From NCBI RefSeq assembly GCF_014207445.1, contig NZ_JACHEM010000003.1:248001-312000 (forward strand): a stretch of DNA of 64,000 bases, written 5' to 3'. Below the pieces are notes generated by a model, which saw only the letters and a list, made by a program, of their open reading frames with translations, had not been told where the DNA came from and searched no databases. This document shows positions 45,487-55,430 of the stretch, piece by piece. Position numbers and translations under genes: made by a program. How positions within the stretch are numbered: position 1 is the stretch's first letter; each line of letters begins with the position of its first letter. The stretch comes from Streptomyces candidus (GTDB lineage: Bacteria; Actinomycetota; Actinomycetes; Streptomycetales; Streptomycetaceae).

Positions 45487-46986
45487 GTGTCGGCTGAAAA
45501 GACCATTCATGTGGGCGGGGTGTGGCAGGAAGCCATGTCCGGTGCCACGCGGGACATCCTCGACCCCGCGGACGCGAAGGCGTTCGCCGTGGTCGCCGAG
45601 GGTGGGGTCGAAGACGTCGACGCCGCAGTCGCCGCCGCGAGCAAGGCCTTCGCCGGTGGCGAGGGCGCCTGGCCGCGGACCCCCACCGCCGAGCGCGCAG
45701 CCCTGCTGCGCCGTGTCGCGGACCTCCTGCAGCGCGACCGCGAGGAACTGGGCCGGCTGGAGGCCCAGGACGCGGGCAAGACCGTGGAGGAGGGACGCGT
45801 CGACATCGACTGCGTCACCGACGCCTTCCGCTACTTCGCCGACCTGGTGATCGGCGAGGGCGGCGGCCGGGTCGTGGACGCCGGTTCGCCGGAGATCCAC
45901 AGCGTCGTCGTGCACGAGCCGGTGGGCGTGTGCGCGCTGATCACCCCGTGGAACTACCCCCTGCTCCAGGCCAGCTGGAAGATAGCCCCGGCGCTCGCCG
46001 CGGGCAACACCTTCGTGATCAAGCCCAGCGAGATCACGCCGATGACGACGGTCGCGCTGATCGCCCTGCTCGTCGAGGCGGGCCTGCCCGCGGGCGTCGC
46101 GAACATCGTCACCGGACCCGGCGCCTCGGTCGGCGCCCGGATGGCCGAGCACCCGGACGTCGACCTCGTCTCCTTCACCGGCGGCCTGGTCAGCGGTACG
46201 AAGGTGATGCAGGCGGCCGCCGAGACGGTCAAGAAGGTCGCCCTGGAGCTGGGCGGCAAGAACCCGAACGTGGTCTTCGCCGACGCCTGCGCGACCGAGG
46301 AGGGCTTCGACACGGCCGTCGACCAGGCCCTGAACGCCGCCTTCATCCACAGCGGGCAGGTCTGCTCCGCCGGAGCGCGGCTCATCGTCGAGGAGTCCGT
46401 GCGCGAGCGCTTCGTCGCCGAACTCGCCCGCCGTGCCGAGCGGATCCGGATCGGGCGGGGCACCGGGAAGGGCGTCGAGTGCGGACCGCTGGTCTCCGCC
46501 CAGCAGCTGGAGAAGACCGAGTACTACGTCGCCGCGGCCATCGAAGAGGGCGCGACCGTGCGCGCCGGCGGCAAGCGGCCCGAGGGCGACGGCTACGAGG
46601 GGTACTTCTACCGGCCGACCGTCCTCGACGGCTGCCACCGCGAGATGCGTGTCGTCCGGGAGGAGACCTTCGGGCCGATCCTCACCGTCGAGACGTTCAC
46701 CACCGAGGACGAGGCGATCGCCCTCGCCAACGACACCGAGTACGGGCTCGCGGGCGGCGTCTGGTCCGCCGACCCCGGCCGCGCCCGCCGGGTGGCCGCG
46801 CGGCTGCGGCACGGCACCGTCTGGATCAACGATTTTCACCCCTACCTGCCGCAGGCCGAGTGGGGCGGATTCGGCAAGTCCGGCATCGGCCGGGAGCTGG
46901 GCCCGGCGGGCCTGGCCGAGTACCGGGAGTCCAAGCACATCTACCAGAACCTGGCCCCGAAGCCGGTTCGCTGGTTCGCGGGCTGA
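45487..46986 (+). CDS. betB: Betaine-aldehyde dehydrogenase
   Basis: A 499-residue NAD(P)-dependent aldehyde dehydrogenase. It has the ITPWNYPLLQASWKIAPALAA segment, the general-base Glu in LELGGKNPNVVF and the catalytic Cys in HSGQVCSAG; EETFGPIL and the C-terminal helix are typical. Position with a choline-oxidase-like gene and a glycine-betaine ABC importer makes betaine aldehyde the likely substrate, giving glycine betaine. The GTG at 45487 has a GGAAGG stretch upstream. It is the first gene of the operon behind the 18-bp palindrome. Confidence 0.9.
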   Translation: MSAEKTIHVGGVWQEAMSGATRDILDPADAKAFAVVAEGGVEDVDAAVAAASKAFAGGEGAWPRTPTAERAALLRRVADLLQRDREELGRLEAQDAGKTVEEGRVDIDCVTDAFRYFADLVIGEGGGRVVDAGSPEIHSVVVHEPVGVCALITPWNYPLLQASWKIAPALAAGNTFVIKPSEITPMTTVALIALLVEAGLPAGVANIVTGPGASVGARMAEHPDVDLVSFTGGLVSGTKVMQAAAETVKKVALELGGKNPNVVFADACATEEGFDTAVDQALNAAFIHSGQVCSAGARLIVEESVRERFVAELARRAERIRIGRGTGKGVECGPLVSAQQLEKTEYYVAAAIEEGATVRAGGKRPEGDGYEGYFYRPTVLDGCHREMRVVREETFGPILTVETFTTEDEAIALANDTEYGLAGGVWSADPGRARRVAARLRHGTVWINDFHPYLPQAEWGGFGKSGIGRELGPAGLAEYRESKHIYQNLAPKPVRWFAG

Positions 46987-47143
46987 CACCTCGGGCCGAG
47001 GCGGGAGGCGGCGACCGAGGTGACCGCGCCCCGGGGGGCCCGGAGGACCGCCTGCCCGTCGCGGCCACCGGCCCCCCGCCGGGCCCATCGGCCCACCCAC
47101 CTGAGCGGCCCTGCCGCCCCCTCACCCCGTCGCGCCGGGCGGC

Positions 47144-47164
47144 GGGGCCAGGACCCCTGGCCCC
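47144..47164 (+). terminator. Hairpin between betB and the GMC oxidase gene
   Basis: GGGGCCAGG and CCTGGCCCC (47144-47152 and 47156-47164) form a perfect 9-bp stem with a three-base loop, 58 bp before the next start. It could lower read-through from betB; the 236-bp spacer holds no gene. Confidence 0.45.
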
Positions 47165-47222
47165 GACCCGTCCCGACCGCCCTCTTACGCGCAGCACCTT
47201 CCGTACGAACAGGAGAGCATCC

Positions 47223-48770
47223 ATGCCCGATCCCACCCACGAGTACGACTATGTCGTCGTCGGCGGCGGAACCGCCGGTTCGGTGATCGCCTCCCGCCTC
47301 ACCGAGGACCCCTCCGTCCGTGTCGCCGTCATCGAGGGCGGCCCCTCCGACGTCGACCGCCCCGACGTCCTCACCCTCCGGCGCTGGATGGGCCTCCTCG
47401 GCGGCGAGCTGGACTACGACTACCCGACCACCGAGCAGCCACGCGGCAATTCGCACATCCGGCACAGCCGGGCCCGCGTCCTCGGTGGCTGCTCCTCGCA
47501 CAACACCCTCATCGCGTTCAAGCCGCTGCCGTCCGACTGGGACGAGTGGGAGGCGAACGGCGCCGAGGGCTGGGGTGCGGCGGCCATGGACCCGTACTTC
47601 TCCAAGCTCCGCAACAACATCGTCCCGGTCGACCGGAAGGACCGGAACGCGATCGCCCGCGACTTCGTCGACGCCGCGCAGAGCGCCCTCGGCGTGCCGC
47701 GCGTCGAAGGGTTCAACAACAAGCCCTTCGAGGACGGCGTCGGCTTCTTCGACCTCGCCTACCACCCGGAGGACAACAAGCGGTCCTCCGCCTCGGTCGC
47801 GTACCTGCACCCGTTCCTGGACCGCCCCAACCTCCACCTGATGCTGGAGACCTGGGCGTACCGGCTGGAGCTGGAGGGCACCCGGGCGCGCGGCGTCCAC
47901 GTCCGCACCAAGGACGGCGAGGAGGTCCTCGTCCGGGCGACCCGCGAAGTCCTGGTCTGCGCGGGCGCGGTGGACACCCCGCGACTGCTCATGCACTCCG
48001 GGATAGGCCCGGCGCGCGACCTCGAAGCGCTCGGCATACCCGTGGCCCTCGATCTCCCGGGCGTCGGCGAGAACCTGCTCGACCACCCCGAGTCGGTCAT
48101 CGTCTGGGAGACCGACGGGCCGATCCCCGAGAACTCGGCGATGGACTCCGACGCGGGCCTGTTCGTCAAGCGGGACCCGGAGCACGCGGGTCCGGACCTG
48201 ATGTTCCACTTCTACCAGATCCCCTTCACCGACAACCCGGAGCGGCTGGGGTACGAACGCCCCGCCCACGGTGTGTCGATGACCCCGAACATCCCCAAGC
48301 CGCGCAGCCGCGGCCGGCTCTTCCTCACCAGCGCCGACCCGGCCGTGAAGCCCTCCCTCGACTTCCGGTACTTCACCGACGAGGACGACTACGACGGCCG
48401 CACCCTTGTCGACGGCATCCGCATCGCCCGCGAGATCGCGAAGACCGAACCGCTCGCCGGCTGGCTGACCCGAGAGGTCTGCCCCGGTCCCGACGTCGTC
48501 TCCGACGAGGACCTCAGCGAGTACGCCCGCAAGGTCGCGCACACCGTGTACCACCCGGCCGGCACCTGCAAGATGGGTGCCGCCGAGGACGAACTCGCCG
48601 TCGTCACACCAGACTTGAAGATCAAGGGCCTCGAAGGCATCCGCATTGCCGACGCGTCCGTCTTCCCGACCATGACCGCCGTGAACCCGATGATCGGCGT
48701 CCTGATGGTCGGCGAGAAGTGCGCGGAGTTGCTCGTCCGTCCCACCGCAGCTCCGGGAGGCGCCGCGTAA
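47223..48770 (+). CDS. GMC oxidoreductase, choline oxidase/dehydrogenase-like
   Basis: A 515-residue flavoprotein. [18 protein letters not shown] is the FAD-binding start. [12 protein letters not shown] aligns with the choline oxidase (CodA) segment of Arthrobacter, as I remember it; His93 corresponds to the His99 that binds FAD covalently there, followed by Asn94, while Thr95 replaces Ser101. The catalytic His is in [11 protein letters not shown] and the Asn in [14 protein letters not shown]. It should oxidise choline to betaine aldehyde or on to betaine. It is more like soluble choline oxidase than the membrane-linked BetA. The ATG has GGAGAG upstream; its stop overlaps the next start (TAATG). 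Confidence 0.88.
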   Translation: MPDPTHEYDYVVVGGGTAGSVIASRLTEDPSVRVAVIEGGPSDVDRPDVLTLRRWMGLLGGELDYDYPTTEQPRGNSHIRHSRARVLGGCSSHNTLIAFKPLPSDWDEWEANGAEGWGAAAMDPYFSKLRNNIVPVDRKDRNAIARDFVDAAQSALGVPRVEGFNNKPFEDGVGFFDLAYHPEDNKRSSASVAYLHPFLDRPNLHLMLETWAYRLELEGTRARGVHVRTKDGEEVLVRATREVLVCAGAVDTPRLLMHSGIGPARDLEALGIPVALDLPGVGENLLDHPESVIVWETDGPIPENSAMDSDAGLFVKRDPEHAGPDLMFHFYQIPFTDNPERLGYERPAHGVSMTPNIPKPRSRGRLFLTSADPAVKPSLDFRYFTDEDDYDGRTLVDGIRIAREIAKTEPLAGWLTREVCPGPDVVSDEDLSEYARKVAHTVYHPAGTCKMGAAEDELAVVTPDLKIKGLEGIRIADASVFPTMTAVNPMIGVLMVGEKCAELLVRPTAAPGGAA

Positions 48771-49951
48771 TGTCCAGTACCCACGCAGGAACCGCAGAGG
48801 CCACCGGGACCGCGCAGAGCGCCGGGGACGACGTCGTCTTCTCCGTACGCAACCTGTGGAAGGTCTTCGGCCCCAAGGCCGAGAAGATCCCCGGCAACGC
48901 CGAGTACGCCGACCTGTCGGTCGAGGAGCTCCGCGCCCGCACCGGCTGCACCGCCGCCGTCCGCGACGTCTCCTTCGACGTCCGCAAGGGCGAGGTCTTC
49001 GTCGTCATGGGCCTCTCCGGCTCCGGCAAGTCGACGCTGGTCCGCTGCCTGACCCGGCTCATCGAGCCGACCTCAGGCTCGCTCGCCATCGACGGCGAGG
49101 ACGTCCTGGCCATGGACAAGGGCCGGCTGCGCGAACTGCGCAGGCACCGCGCCGCCATGGTCTTCCAGCACTTCGGCCTGCTCCCGCACCGCACGGTCCT
49201 CGACAACGTCGCCTACGGCCTGGAGATCCAGGGCATGGGCAAGTCCGAGCGCCGCGCCAAGGCCGCCGAGGTCGTCGCCAAGGTCGGCCTGCAAGGGCTG
49301 GAGAACCGCCGTCCGGGCCAGCTCTCCGGCGGCCAGCAGCAGCGCGTGGGCCTGGCCCGCGCCCTCGCCGTCGACCCCGAGGTCCTGCTGTTCGACGAGC
49401 CGTTCAGCGCACTGGACCCGCTGATCCGCCGCGACATGCAGGAAGAGGTCTGCCGGCTGCACGACGAAGAGGGCCGCACCATGGTCTTCATCACCCACGA
49501 CCTCAGCGAGGCCCTGCGCATCGGCGACCGCATCGCCCTGATGCGCGACGGGCGGGTCGTCCAGATGGGCACCCCCGAGGAGATCGTGGGCTCGCCCGCC
49601 GACGACTACGTACGGGACTTCGTCCGCGACGTGCCGCGCGAGCAGGTCATGACGGCCCGCACCGCGATGCGCCCCCCGGTGGGCGACGAGGCCGAGCAGG
49701 GCGCGTCCGTCGCCCCCGGCGTCACCGTGTCCGAGGCCATCGAGGCGGTCGTCCGCACCGGAGGCGTCGTCCGGGTCGTCGACAACGGCCGCTGCCTGGG
49801 CGTCGTCGACCACCAGGGCCTGCTCGCCGTGGTGGCGGGCCTGGGCGCCGACTTCCCGGCCGCTACGGGTGCGACGGGTACGTCCGCCGGCGCGGGCGTA
49901 CCGCGGCCCGACGCCGCCACCGGTACCACCGGCGAGGTGATCCCCGCATGA
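48770..49951 (+). CDS. proV: Glycine betaine/proline ABC transporter ATPase (ProV/OpuAA type)
   Basis: A 393-residue ATPase. Walker A is GLSGSGKST near residue 82; [15 protein letters not shown] is the ABC signature and [14 protein letters not shown] the Walker [18 protein letters not shown]-like features follow. A C-terminal CBS-like domain ([20 protein letters not shown]) is where ionic strength is sensed in OpuA. The N-terminal insert [20 protein letters not shown] is typical of ProV. It starts in the stop of the GMC gene and its stop overlaps proW (ATGA), so the whole operon is coupled. Confidence 0.95.
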   Translation: MSSTHAGTAEATGTAQSAGDDVVFSVRNLWKVFGPKAEKIPGNAEYADLSVEELRARTGCTAAVRDVSFDVRKGEVFVVMGLSGSGKSTLVRCLTRLIEPTSGSLAIDGEDVLAMDKGRLRELRRHRAAMVFQHFGLLPHRTVLDNVAYGLEIQGMGKSERRAKAAEVVAKVGLQGLENRRPGQLSGGQQQRVGLARALAVDPEVLLFDEPFSALDPLIRRDMQEEVCRLHDEEGRTMVFITHDLSEALRIGDRIALMRDGRVVQMGTPEEIVGSPADDYVRDFVRDVPREQVMTARTAMRPPVGDEAEQGASVAPGVTVSEAIEAVVRTGGVVRVVDNGRCLGVVDHQGLLAVVAGLGADFPAATGATGTSAGAGVPRPDAATGTTGEVIPA

Positions 49952-51993
49952 CGGCTCCCACGATCTCCGCCACCGCGCGCGACCAGCGCGAGAAACCCTC
50001 CCCCGCGGACGGCAGGCCCGCCCCGGCCGGGAAGTTCCGCACGGTCCTGCACCACCGCGCCGGCCGCAAGCTCCTGCCGCTCGCCGTCGCCGTCCTGGTG
50101 CTGCTGCCGCTGGGCGCCGCACTGTGGGGCGGCGGCGGCTGGCCCGCCGCCCAGACCGTGGACGTGTCCGGACCCCTCGACGACGCCAACGACTGGGTCC
50201 TCGACAACCGCGACACCCACCCCCTCTTCCTCTACTTCCTGCTCCACCTCTCCAACTCCGCCACCAGCGCCGTCGACGCCGTGTACGCGGGCCTCGCCCA
50301 GCTCGGCTGGGTCGGCGTCACCGCCGGCGCCGTGCTGCTCGCCTGGCGGGCCGGGGGCCTGGGCCGCAGCGGACTGAAGGTGGCGGCCACCGCGCTCGCC
50401 GCGTTCGCCGTCTGCGGTGCGCTCGGCATGTGGGACCCGACGCTGATGACGATCGCCCTGATGATCGTCGCGGTGGCCGCCGCGTCCCTGGTCGGCGTCG
50501 TCCTCGGTCTCGCGGCCGGGCTCTCCGACCGCTTCGACCGGATCCTGCGCCCCGTCCTGGACACCATGCAGGTACTGCCCGCGTTCGCCTACCTGCTGCC
50601 GTTCGTGCTGGTCTTCGGCACCGGCACGCCCGCCGCCCTGCTGTGCACCGTCATCTACGCCGCCCCGCCGATGGCCCGCCTCACCGCGCTCGGCATGCGC
50701 GGCGCGGACGCCGGAGTGCTGGAGGCCGCCACCTCGCTCGGCTCCAACGGCTGGCAGCGGCTGCGCACGGCCCGGCTGCCGCTGGCCCGCAAGGAGATGC
50801 TGCTCGGCCTCAACCAGACGATCATGATGGCGCTCTCCATGGTGGTCATCGCGGCGCTGGTCGGCGCGGGCGGCCTCGGCGAGGAGGTCTACTCCGCGCT
50901 GTCCACGGTCGACGTCGGCAAGGCGCTCGCCGCGGGCATCCCGATCGTGCTGATCGCGATCTGGCTGGACCGTACGACCGCCGCCGCGGGCGACCGCATC
51001 GGCGACTCCGCCTCCTCCGCCGCGCCCTCGGGCCGCGGCAGGTTCCTGCACGGCCGGTGGGCCTGGGCCCTGGTGGCCGCGGGCACCGTCGCCGCCGCGG
51101 TCGCGGGACGCCTCGCCGGTGCCCGGCTGTGGCCCGAGGCCTGGACGTACGGCATCTCCACCCCGGTCAACAAGGCCCAGGAGTGGATCACCGAGAACCT
51201 GTCGTCCGGCGTCCCGGTCCTCGGCGGCACCGAGGTGTGGTCCCAGAACTTCACCCTGTGGGTCCTCAACCCCCTGCACGACGGCCTGACCTGGCTCCCC
51301 TGGTGGGCACTGCTGCTGCTCGTCGCGGGCGTGGCCTGGCTGGTCGGCACCTGGGGCACCGCGCTGACCGCGACCCTCGCGATGGCCGGGATCGGCGTCC
51401 TGGGCGTCTGGGACAAGTCCCTCAACACGCTCTCCCAGGTCCTGGCGGCCCTCGTCGTCACCCTCGTGATCGGCTTCGCGGTCGGCATCATGGCCGCCCG
51501 CGCCCGCCGCTTCGAACGTGTCGTACGACCGGTGCTCGACGCGATGCAGACGATGCCGCAGTTCGTGTACCTGATCCCGGTCGTCGCCCTGTTCGGGGTG
51601 ACCCGCGCCTCCGCGATCATCGCGGCCGTCGTGTACGCGCTGCCCGCGGTCATCCGCATCACCACCCAGGGGCTGCGCGAGGTCGACCCGGCCGCCATGG
51701 AAGCATCCCGTTCCCTCGGTGCCGGGTCCCGCCAGCAGCTCCTCCAGGTCCAGCTCCCGCTGGCCCGCCCCGCCCTCCAGCTCGCCGTCAACCAGGGTGT
51801 CGTGCTCGTCCTGGCGGTGGTCGTCGTCGGCGGCCTCGTCGGTGGCGGCGCGCTCGGCTACGACGTCGTCAAGGGCCTGTCCCGCGGCGAGATGGGCATC
51901 GGCATGACCGCCGGCGCGGCGATCGTCTGCCTCGGCCTGGTCCTGGACCGCCTCACCCAGCCCGCGAAGGCACGTGCCCGCAAGGGTGCCTGA
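49948..51993 (+). CDS. proW: Glycine betaine ABC permease, two permease domains fused
   Basis: A 681-residue permease, about twice the usual length, made of two ProW-type halves. Each half has an extracytoplasmic-type stretch ([40 protein letters not shown]), a set of helices, and an EAA loop facing the ATPase ([40 protein letters not shown]). One polypeptide could thus form the whole membrane channel. It overlaps proV by four bases and is followed by the binding protein. Such fused permeases occur in other Streptomyces. Confidence 0.93.
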   Translation: MTAPTISATARDQREKPSPADGRPAPAGKFRTVLHHRAGRKLLPLAVAVLVLLPLGAALWGGGGWPAAQTVDVSGPLDDANDWVLDNRDTHPLFLYFLLHLSNSATSAVDAVYAGLAQLGWVGVTAGAVLLAWRAGGLGRSGLKVAATALAAFAVCGALGMWDPTLMTIALMIVAVAAASLVGVVLGLAAGLSDRFDRILRPVLDTMQVLPAFAYLLPFVLVFGTGTPAALLCTVIYAAPPMARLTALGMRGADAGVLEAATSLGSNGWQRLRTARLPLARKEMLLGLNQTIMMALSMVVIAALVGAGGLGEEVYSALSTVDVGKALAAGIPIVLIAIWLDRTTAAAGDRIGDSASSAAPSGRGRFLHGRWAWALVAAGTVAAAVAGRLAGARLWPEAWTYGISTPVNKAQEWITENLSSGVPVLGGTEVWSQNFTLWVLNPLHDGLTWLPWWALLLLVAGVAWLVGTWGTALTATLAMAGIGVLGVWDKSLNTLSQVLAALVVTLVIGFAVGIMAARARRFERVVRPVLDAMQTMPQFVYLIPVVALFGVTRASAIIAAVVYALPAVIRITTQGLREVDPAAMEASRSLGAGSRQQLLQVQLPLARPALQLAVNQGVVLVLAVVVVGGLVGGGALGYDVVKGLSRGEMGIGMTAGAAIVCLGLVLDRLTQPAKARARKGA

Positions 51994-52060
51994 GCCTGCC
52001 GCACCACTCGCTCCCGCTCCTCCGTCTTCGCTTTCCCGCCAGAGAAGAGAGATCAGCGTC

Positions 52061-53038
52061 ATGAATCGCACGCAGCTCACGCGCACCACCGCGGCCCGCG
52101 CCGCCATAGCCTCCTCCGCCGTCCTCGGCCTGCTCGCCCTCAGCGGCTGCGGCGCCGCGGAGACCGGCAGGAGCACCGAGGCGGGCGGCACGAAGACCGT
52201 GTCCCTCACCGTCCCCTCCTGGGTCGGCGCCCAGGCCAACGTCGCCGTCGCCTCGTACCTCCTGAAGAAGGAGATGGGCTACACGGTCAAGTCCCAGCAG
52301 ATGGGCGAGGTCCTCGCGTGGGACGCCCTGTCCAAGGGCGACATCGACGCGATCATGGAGGACTGGGGCCACCCCAAGGAGGAGAAGCAGTACGTCGAGA
52401 ACAAGAAGACCGTCGTCAAGGGCGGCGACCTCGGGGTCACCGGTCACATCGGCTGGTTCGTGCCGAAGTACTACGCGGACAAGCACCCGGACGTCACGGA
52501 CTGGAAGAACCTCAACAAGTACGCCAAGGACTTCGCGACCGTCGAGAGCGGCGGCAAGGGCCAGATCCTCGAAGGCTCCCCGGACTACGTCACCTACGAC
52601 GAAGCCCTCATCAAGAACCTCAAGCTGAACCTCAAGCCCAAGTTCGCCGGCTCCGAGGCCAGCCAGATCACCGCGATCAGGAAGTACGCGAAGGAGAAGA
52701 AGCCCTTCCTGACGTACTGGTGGAACCCGCAGTGGCTGAACAACGAGATCGAAATGGTCGAGGTCAAGCTGCCGGAGTACAAGGAGGGCTGCGACGCCGA
52801 TCTAAAGAAGATCGCCTGCGCCTACCCGAACACCCCGCTGCAGAAGTTCTTCAACAAGGACTTCGCGAAGGACGGCGGCGACGCAGCCACCTTCCTGAAG
52901 AACTTCAAGTGGACCACCGACCAGCAGAACGACGTGGCCCTCATGATCGCCGACCAGAAGCTCTCGCCGGAGGCCGCCGCCGAGAAGTGGGTCAAGGCCA
53001 ACGAGTCCACCTGGAAGGCCTGGATCCCGAAGAAGTAG
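52061..53038 (+). CDS. proX: Glycine betaine/choline-binding lipoprotein (OpuAC family)
   Basis: A 325-residue lipoprotein with lipobox LSGC, to be anchored at the Cys outside the membrane. The OpuAC domain has SLTVPSWVGAQANVAVASYL, IDAIMEDWGHPKEEKQY, GWFVPKYYADKHPDV and LTYWWNPQW; the Trp residues would form the aromatic cage for the trimethylammonium group. The ATG at 52061 follows AGAGAAGAGAG. It closes the import part of the operon, which has a very strong terminator after it. Confidence 0.94.
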   Translation: MNRTQLTRTTAARAAIASSAVLGLLALSGCGAAETGRSTEAGGTKTVSLTVPSWVGAQANVAVASYLLKKEMGYTVKSQQMGEVLAWDALSKGDIDAIMEDWGHPKEEKQYVENKKTVVKGGDLGVTGHIGWFVPKYYADKHPDVTDWKNLNKYAKDFATVESGGKGQILEGSPDYVTYDEALIKNLKLNLKPKFAGSEASQITAIRKYAKEKKPFLTYWWNPQWLNNEIEMVEVKLPEYKEGCDADLKKIACAYPNTPLQKFFNKDFAKDGGDAATFLKNFKWTTDQQNDVALMIADQKLSPEAAAEKWVKANESTWKAWIPKK

Positions 53039-53051
53039 CCGGACCGCACAC

Positions 53052-53103
53052 GCACACCGCGCCGGGCCCGACGGATCAGTCCGTCGGGCCCGGCGCGGTG
53101 TGC
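53052..53103 (+). terminator. Very strong terminator of the betaine operon
   Basis: Bases 53052-53075 pair perfectly with 53080-53103, a 24-bp stem with a four-base loop, 13 bp after the proX stop. Confidence 0.9.
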
Positions 53104-53191
53104 GCACCCGTCACCGGCGGCGGAGCCGGTGGCGGAGGAAGCGATGGGACGGCGAACCGCTCTCCGGCCGGTCCGCGTGCTCGCCCCGCCG

Positions 53192-53701
53192 TCAGCCCTT
53201 GTGCGAGCCCGCCGTGTAGTGGCCGGGGACCATCCGGGTCGAGACCGCGAAGCGGTTCCACACGTTGATCGTGTTGATGGCGGCGATCAGGTGGGCGAGT
53301 TCGACCTCGTCGAAGTGCTTGGCGGCCTTGTCGAACACCTCGTCCGGGACGAAACCGTCGGTCAGCACCGTGATCGCCTCGGTGAGTTCGAGCGCGGCGA
53401 TCTCCTTCGCCGTGTAGAAGTGCTGCGACTCCTCCCACGCCGACAGCTGGATGATGCGCTCCACGCTCTCGCCCGCCGCGAGGGCGTCCTTGGTGTGCAT
53501 GTCGAGGCAGTAGGCGCAGTGGTTGAGCTGCGAGGACCGGATCTTGACGAGTTCGGCGACCACCGGGTCCAGCCGCTTCGTGGTGGCCTTCTCCAGCTGG
53601 AGCATCGCCTTGAAGACCTCGGGGGCGTGCTCGGTCCAGTTCATGCGGGGCGTGTGCTCGGGGACGCGGGTGGCTGCTGAGGTGTTCTCGTTCGTGGTCA
53701 T
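53192..53701 (-). CDS. AhpD-like carboxymuconolactone decarboxylase family protein
   Basis: A 169-residue all-helical protein with the AhpD-type motif HCAYCLDMHTKDALAAG, a CxxC followed by His, which suggests a thiol peroxidase or redox activity. It ends FAVSTRMVPGHYTAGSHKG. The start at ATG 53701 has no Shine-Dalgarno; TACCGT lies seven bases upstream, so it may be leaderless; GTG 53710 is the alternative. It is divergent, by 47 bp, from a MocR regulator, a pairing often seen in actinobacteria and likely its control gene. Confidence 0.9.
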   Translation of the reverse strand: MTTNENTSAATRVPEHTPRMNWTEHAPEVFKAMLQLEKATTKRLDPVVAELVKIRSSQLNHCAYCLDMHTKDALAAGESVERIIQLSAWEESQHFYTAKEIAALELTEAITVLTDGFVPDEVFDKAAKHFDEVELAHLIAAINTINVWNRFAVSTRMVPGHYTAGSHKG

Positions 53702-53735
53702 GGGCACCACGGTACGGAGCGCGCGGCCCGCCGGT

Positions 53736-53744
53736 ATGGTCCAT
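53736..53744. promoter_or_regulatory. Small palindrome in the CMD/MocR intergenic region
   Basis: ATGG-T-CCAT lies in the 47-bp gap between the divergent starts, near the MocR GTG. It is a possible half-site for the MocR protein; the match is short, so the call is weak. Confidence 0.3.
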
Positions 53745-53748
53745 TTCC

Positions 53749-55317
53749 GTGAAAGATTCCTGGGCCAATTTCCTGGCGTCCTCCGGCGTCGACCTCCATC
53801 TCGACCTGCACGGACCCGGTCTGCGGACCGGTCTGCGCAACGCCCTGCGCGAGGCCGCCCGCAGCGGCCGGCTCGCCCCCGGCACCCGGCTGCCCTCCTC
53901 CCGCACCCTCGCCGCCGATCTCGGCATCGCCCGGAACACGGTCGCCGACGCGTACGCGGAACTGGTCGCGGAGGGATGGCTCACCGCCCGCCAGGGATCG
54001 GGGACACGGGTCGCCGAGCGGGCCGCCCCCGCCGCGCCACGCAAGCAGCCGGGGCGCACACGGACCGGGCACGCGCAGGATGGTCACCCACAGGCGGGGC
54101 ACACCCGGACCGGCCGCACGCAGACCGATCGCTCCCAGGCCGGCCCCGTGCGGACCGGCCCCGTGCGGACCGCGCCCGCTCCCGCAGGACACCGCCCGCC
54201 CGCCGGGCGGGCCCGGCCCCCGGCCCGTACCGCGCCCGCGTACAGCCTGCTGCCCGGCTCGCCCGAGCTGTCGTCCTTTCCGCGCGCCGAGTGGGTCAAG
54301 GCGTACCGCAAGGCGCTGTCCGCCGCCCCGTACGAGGCCTTCGGGTACGGCGATCCGCGCGGCCGGCCCGAGCTGCGCACCGTGCTCGCCGAGTACCTGG
54401 CCCGGGCGCGGGGCGTGCACGCCGACCCGGAGCGCATCGTGATCAGGTCGGGGTACGTGAACGCGCTGACCTTCCTCGCCGGGGCGCTGCGCCGCCGCAG
54501 TCCCGGCGCGAAGGCCGTCGCGGTCGAGGAGTACGGACTGGACTTCCACCGGGAGTGCTTCCGGGCGGCCGGGCTGCGCATCCCGCCGATCGGCGTCGAC
54601 GAACTCGGCGCGCGGACAGGCACGCTGGCGGAGCTGGGCGGCGGTGTCGGGGCGGTGCTGCTCACCGCCGCCCACCAGTTCCCGACCGGGGCGGCCCTGC
54701 ACCCGGACCGGCGCGCGGCGGCCGTCGACTGGGCGCGGAGCACGGGCGCGCTGATCCTGGAGGACGACTACGACGGCGAGTTCCGCTACGACCGCCAGCC
54801 CGTCGGCGCGCTCCAGGGGCTCGATCCGGAGCGCGTCGTCTACCTGGGAACGTCGAGCAAGGCCCTCGCGCCGGGACTGCGGCTGTCCTGGGCGGTGCTG
54901 CCCGAGGACTGCCTCGGCCTGCTCTCCCCGCACGACAACACCTCCAGTGCGCTGGAGCAGCTCGCCCTCGCCGAGTTCATCGCCTCCGGCGCGTACGACC
55001 GGCACATCCGCTCCGCGCGGCTGCGTTACCGGCGGCGGCGCGACGACCTGGTGGCCGCACTCGCCCGGCACGCTCCGCACGTCACGGTCAGCGGGATCGC
55101 GGCCGGGCTGAACGCCATCCTCGAACTCCCGCGCGGCACCGAGCGGTCGGTGGTCCGGGCCGCGCACTGGCAGGGGCTGGCGGTGGTGGGGCTCTCCGGC
55201 TTCCGGCACCCGCAGGCGCCCGGGGAGGGCCGGGACGGGCTGATGGTCGGCTACGCGACGCCCACGGACAGCGCCTGGGCGGGCACCCTGGAGACGCTGA
55301 TCAGGGCCCTGCCGTAG
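53749..55317 (+). CDS. MocR/PdxR-family regulator (GntR HTH fused to aminotransferase domain)
   Basis: A 522-residue regulator. The GntR HTH spans about residues 10-85 (LREAARSGRLAPGTRLPSSR, TLAADLGIARNTVADAYAEL). An Arg/Gly/Thr/Gln-rich repeat linker (about 95-150) follows. The fold-type I PLP domain has ILEDDYDGEFRYDR and the PLP-binding Lys in LGTSSKALAPGLRLSW. Members sense PLP or amino compounds. The start is a GTG at 53749 with no clear Shine-Dalgarno. It is divergent from the AhpD-like gene, its likely target. Confidence 0.92.
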   Translation: MKDSWANFLASSGVDLHLDLHGPGLRTGLRNALREAARSGRLAPGTRLPSSRTLAADLGIARNTVADAYAELVAEGWLTARQGSGTRVAERAAPAAPRKQPGRTRTGHAQDGHPQAGHTRTGRTQTDRSQAGPVRTGPVRTAPAPAGHRPPAGRARPPARTAPAYSLLPGSPELSSFPRAEWVKAYRKALSAAPYEAFGYGDPRGRPELRTVLAEYLARARGVHADPERIVIRSGYVNALTFLAGALRRRSPGAKAVAVEEYGLDFHRECFRAAGLRIPPIGVDELGARTGTLAELGGGVGAVLLTAAHQFPTGAALHPDRRAAAVDWARSTGALILEDDYDGEFRYDRQPVGALQGLDPERVVYLGTSSKALAPGLRLSWAVLPEDCLGLLSPHDNTSSALEQLALAEFIASGAYDRHIRSARLRYRRRRDDLVAALARHAPHVTVSGIAAGLNAILELPRGTERSVVRAAHWQGLAVVGLSGFRHPQAPGEGRDGLMVGYATPTDSAWAGTLETLIRALP

Positions 55318-55350
55318 CGCCGGATGCTTTTGTGGCGGGTACGGGGCCGG

Positions 55351-55386
55351 CCCCGGGCTCCGTACGTCGCCGTACGGAGCCCGGGG
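55351..55386. terminator. Terminator between the MocR and STAS genes
   Basis: Bases 55351-55366 pair perfectly with 55371-55386 (16 bp, four-base loop), between two convergent genes. Confidence 0.85.
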
Positions 55387-55430
55387 TCGGGGGAAGGGGG
55401 CCGGGGTGCGGCCCGTGCGTCGGCCTCGGC

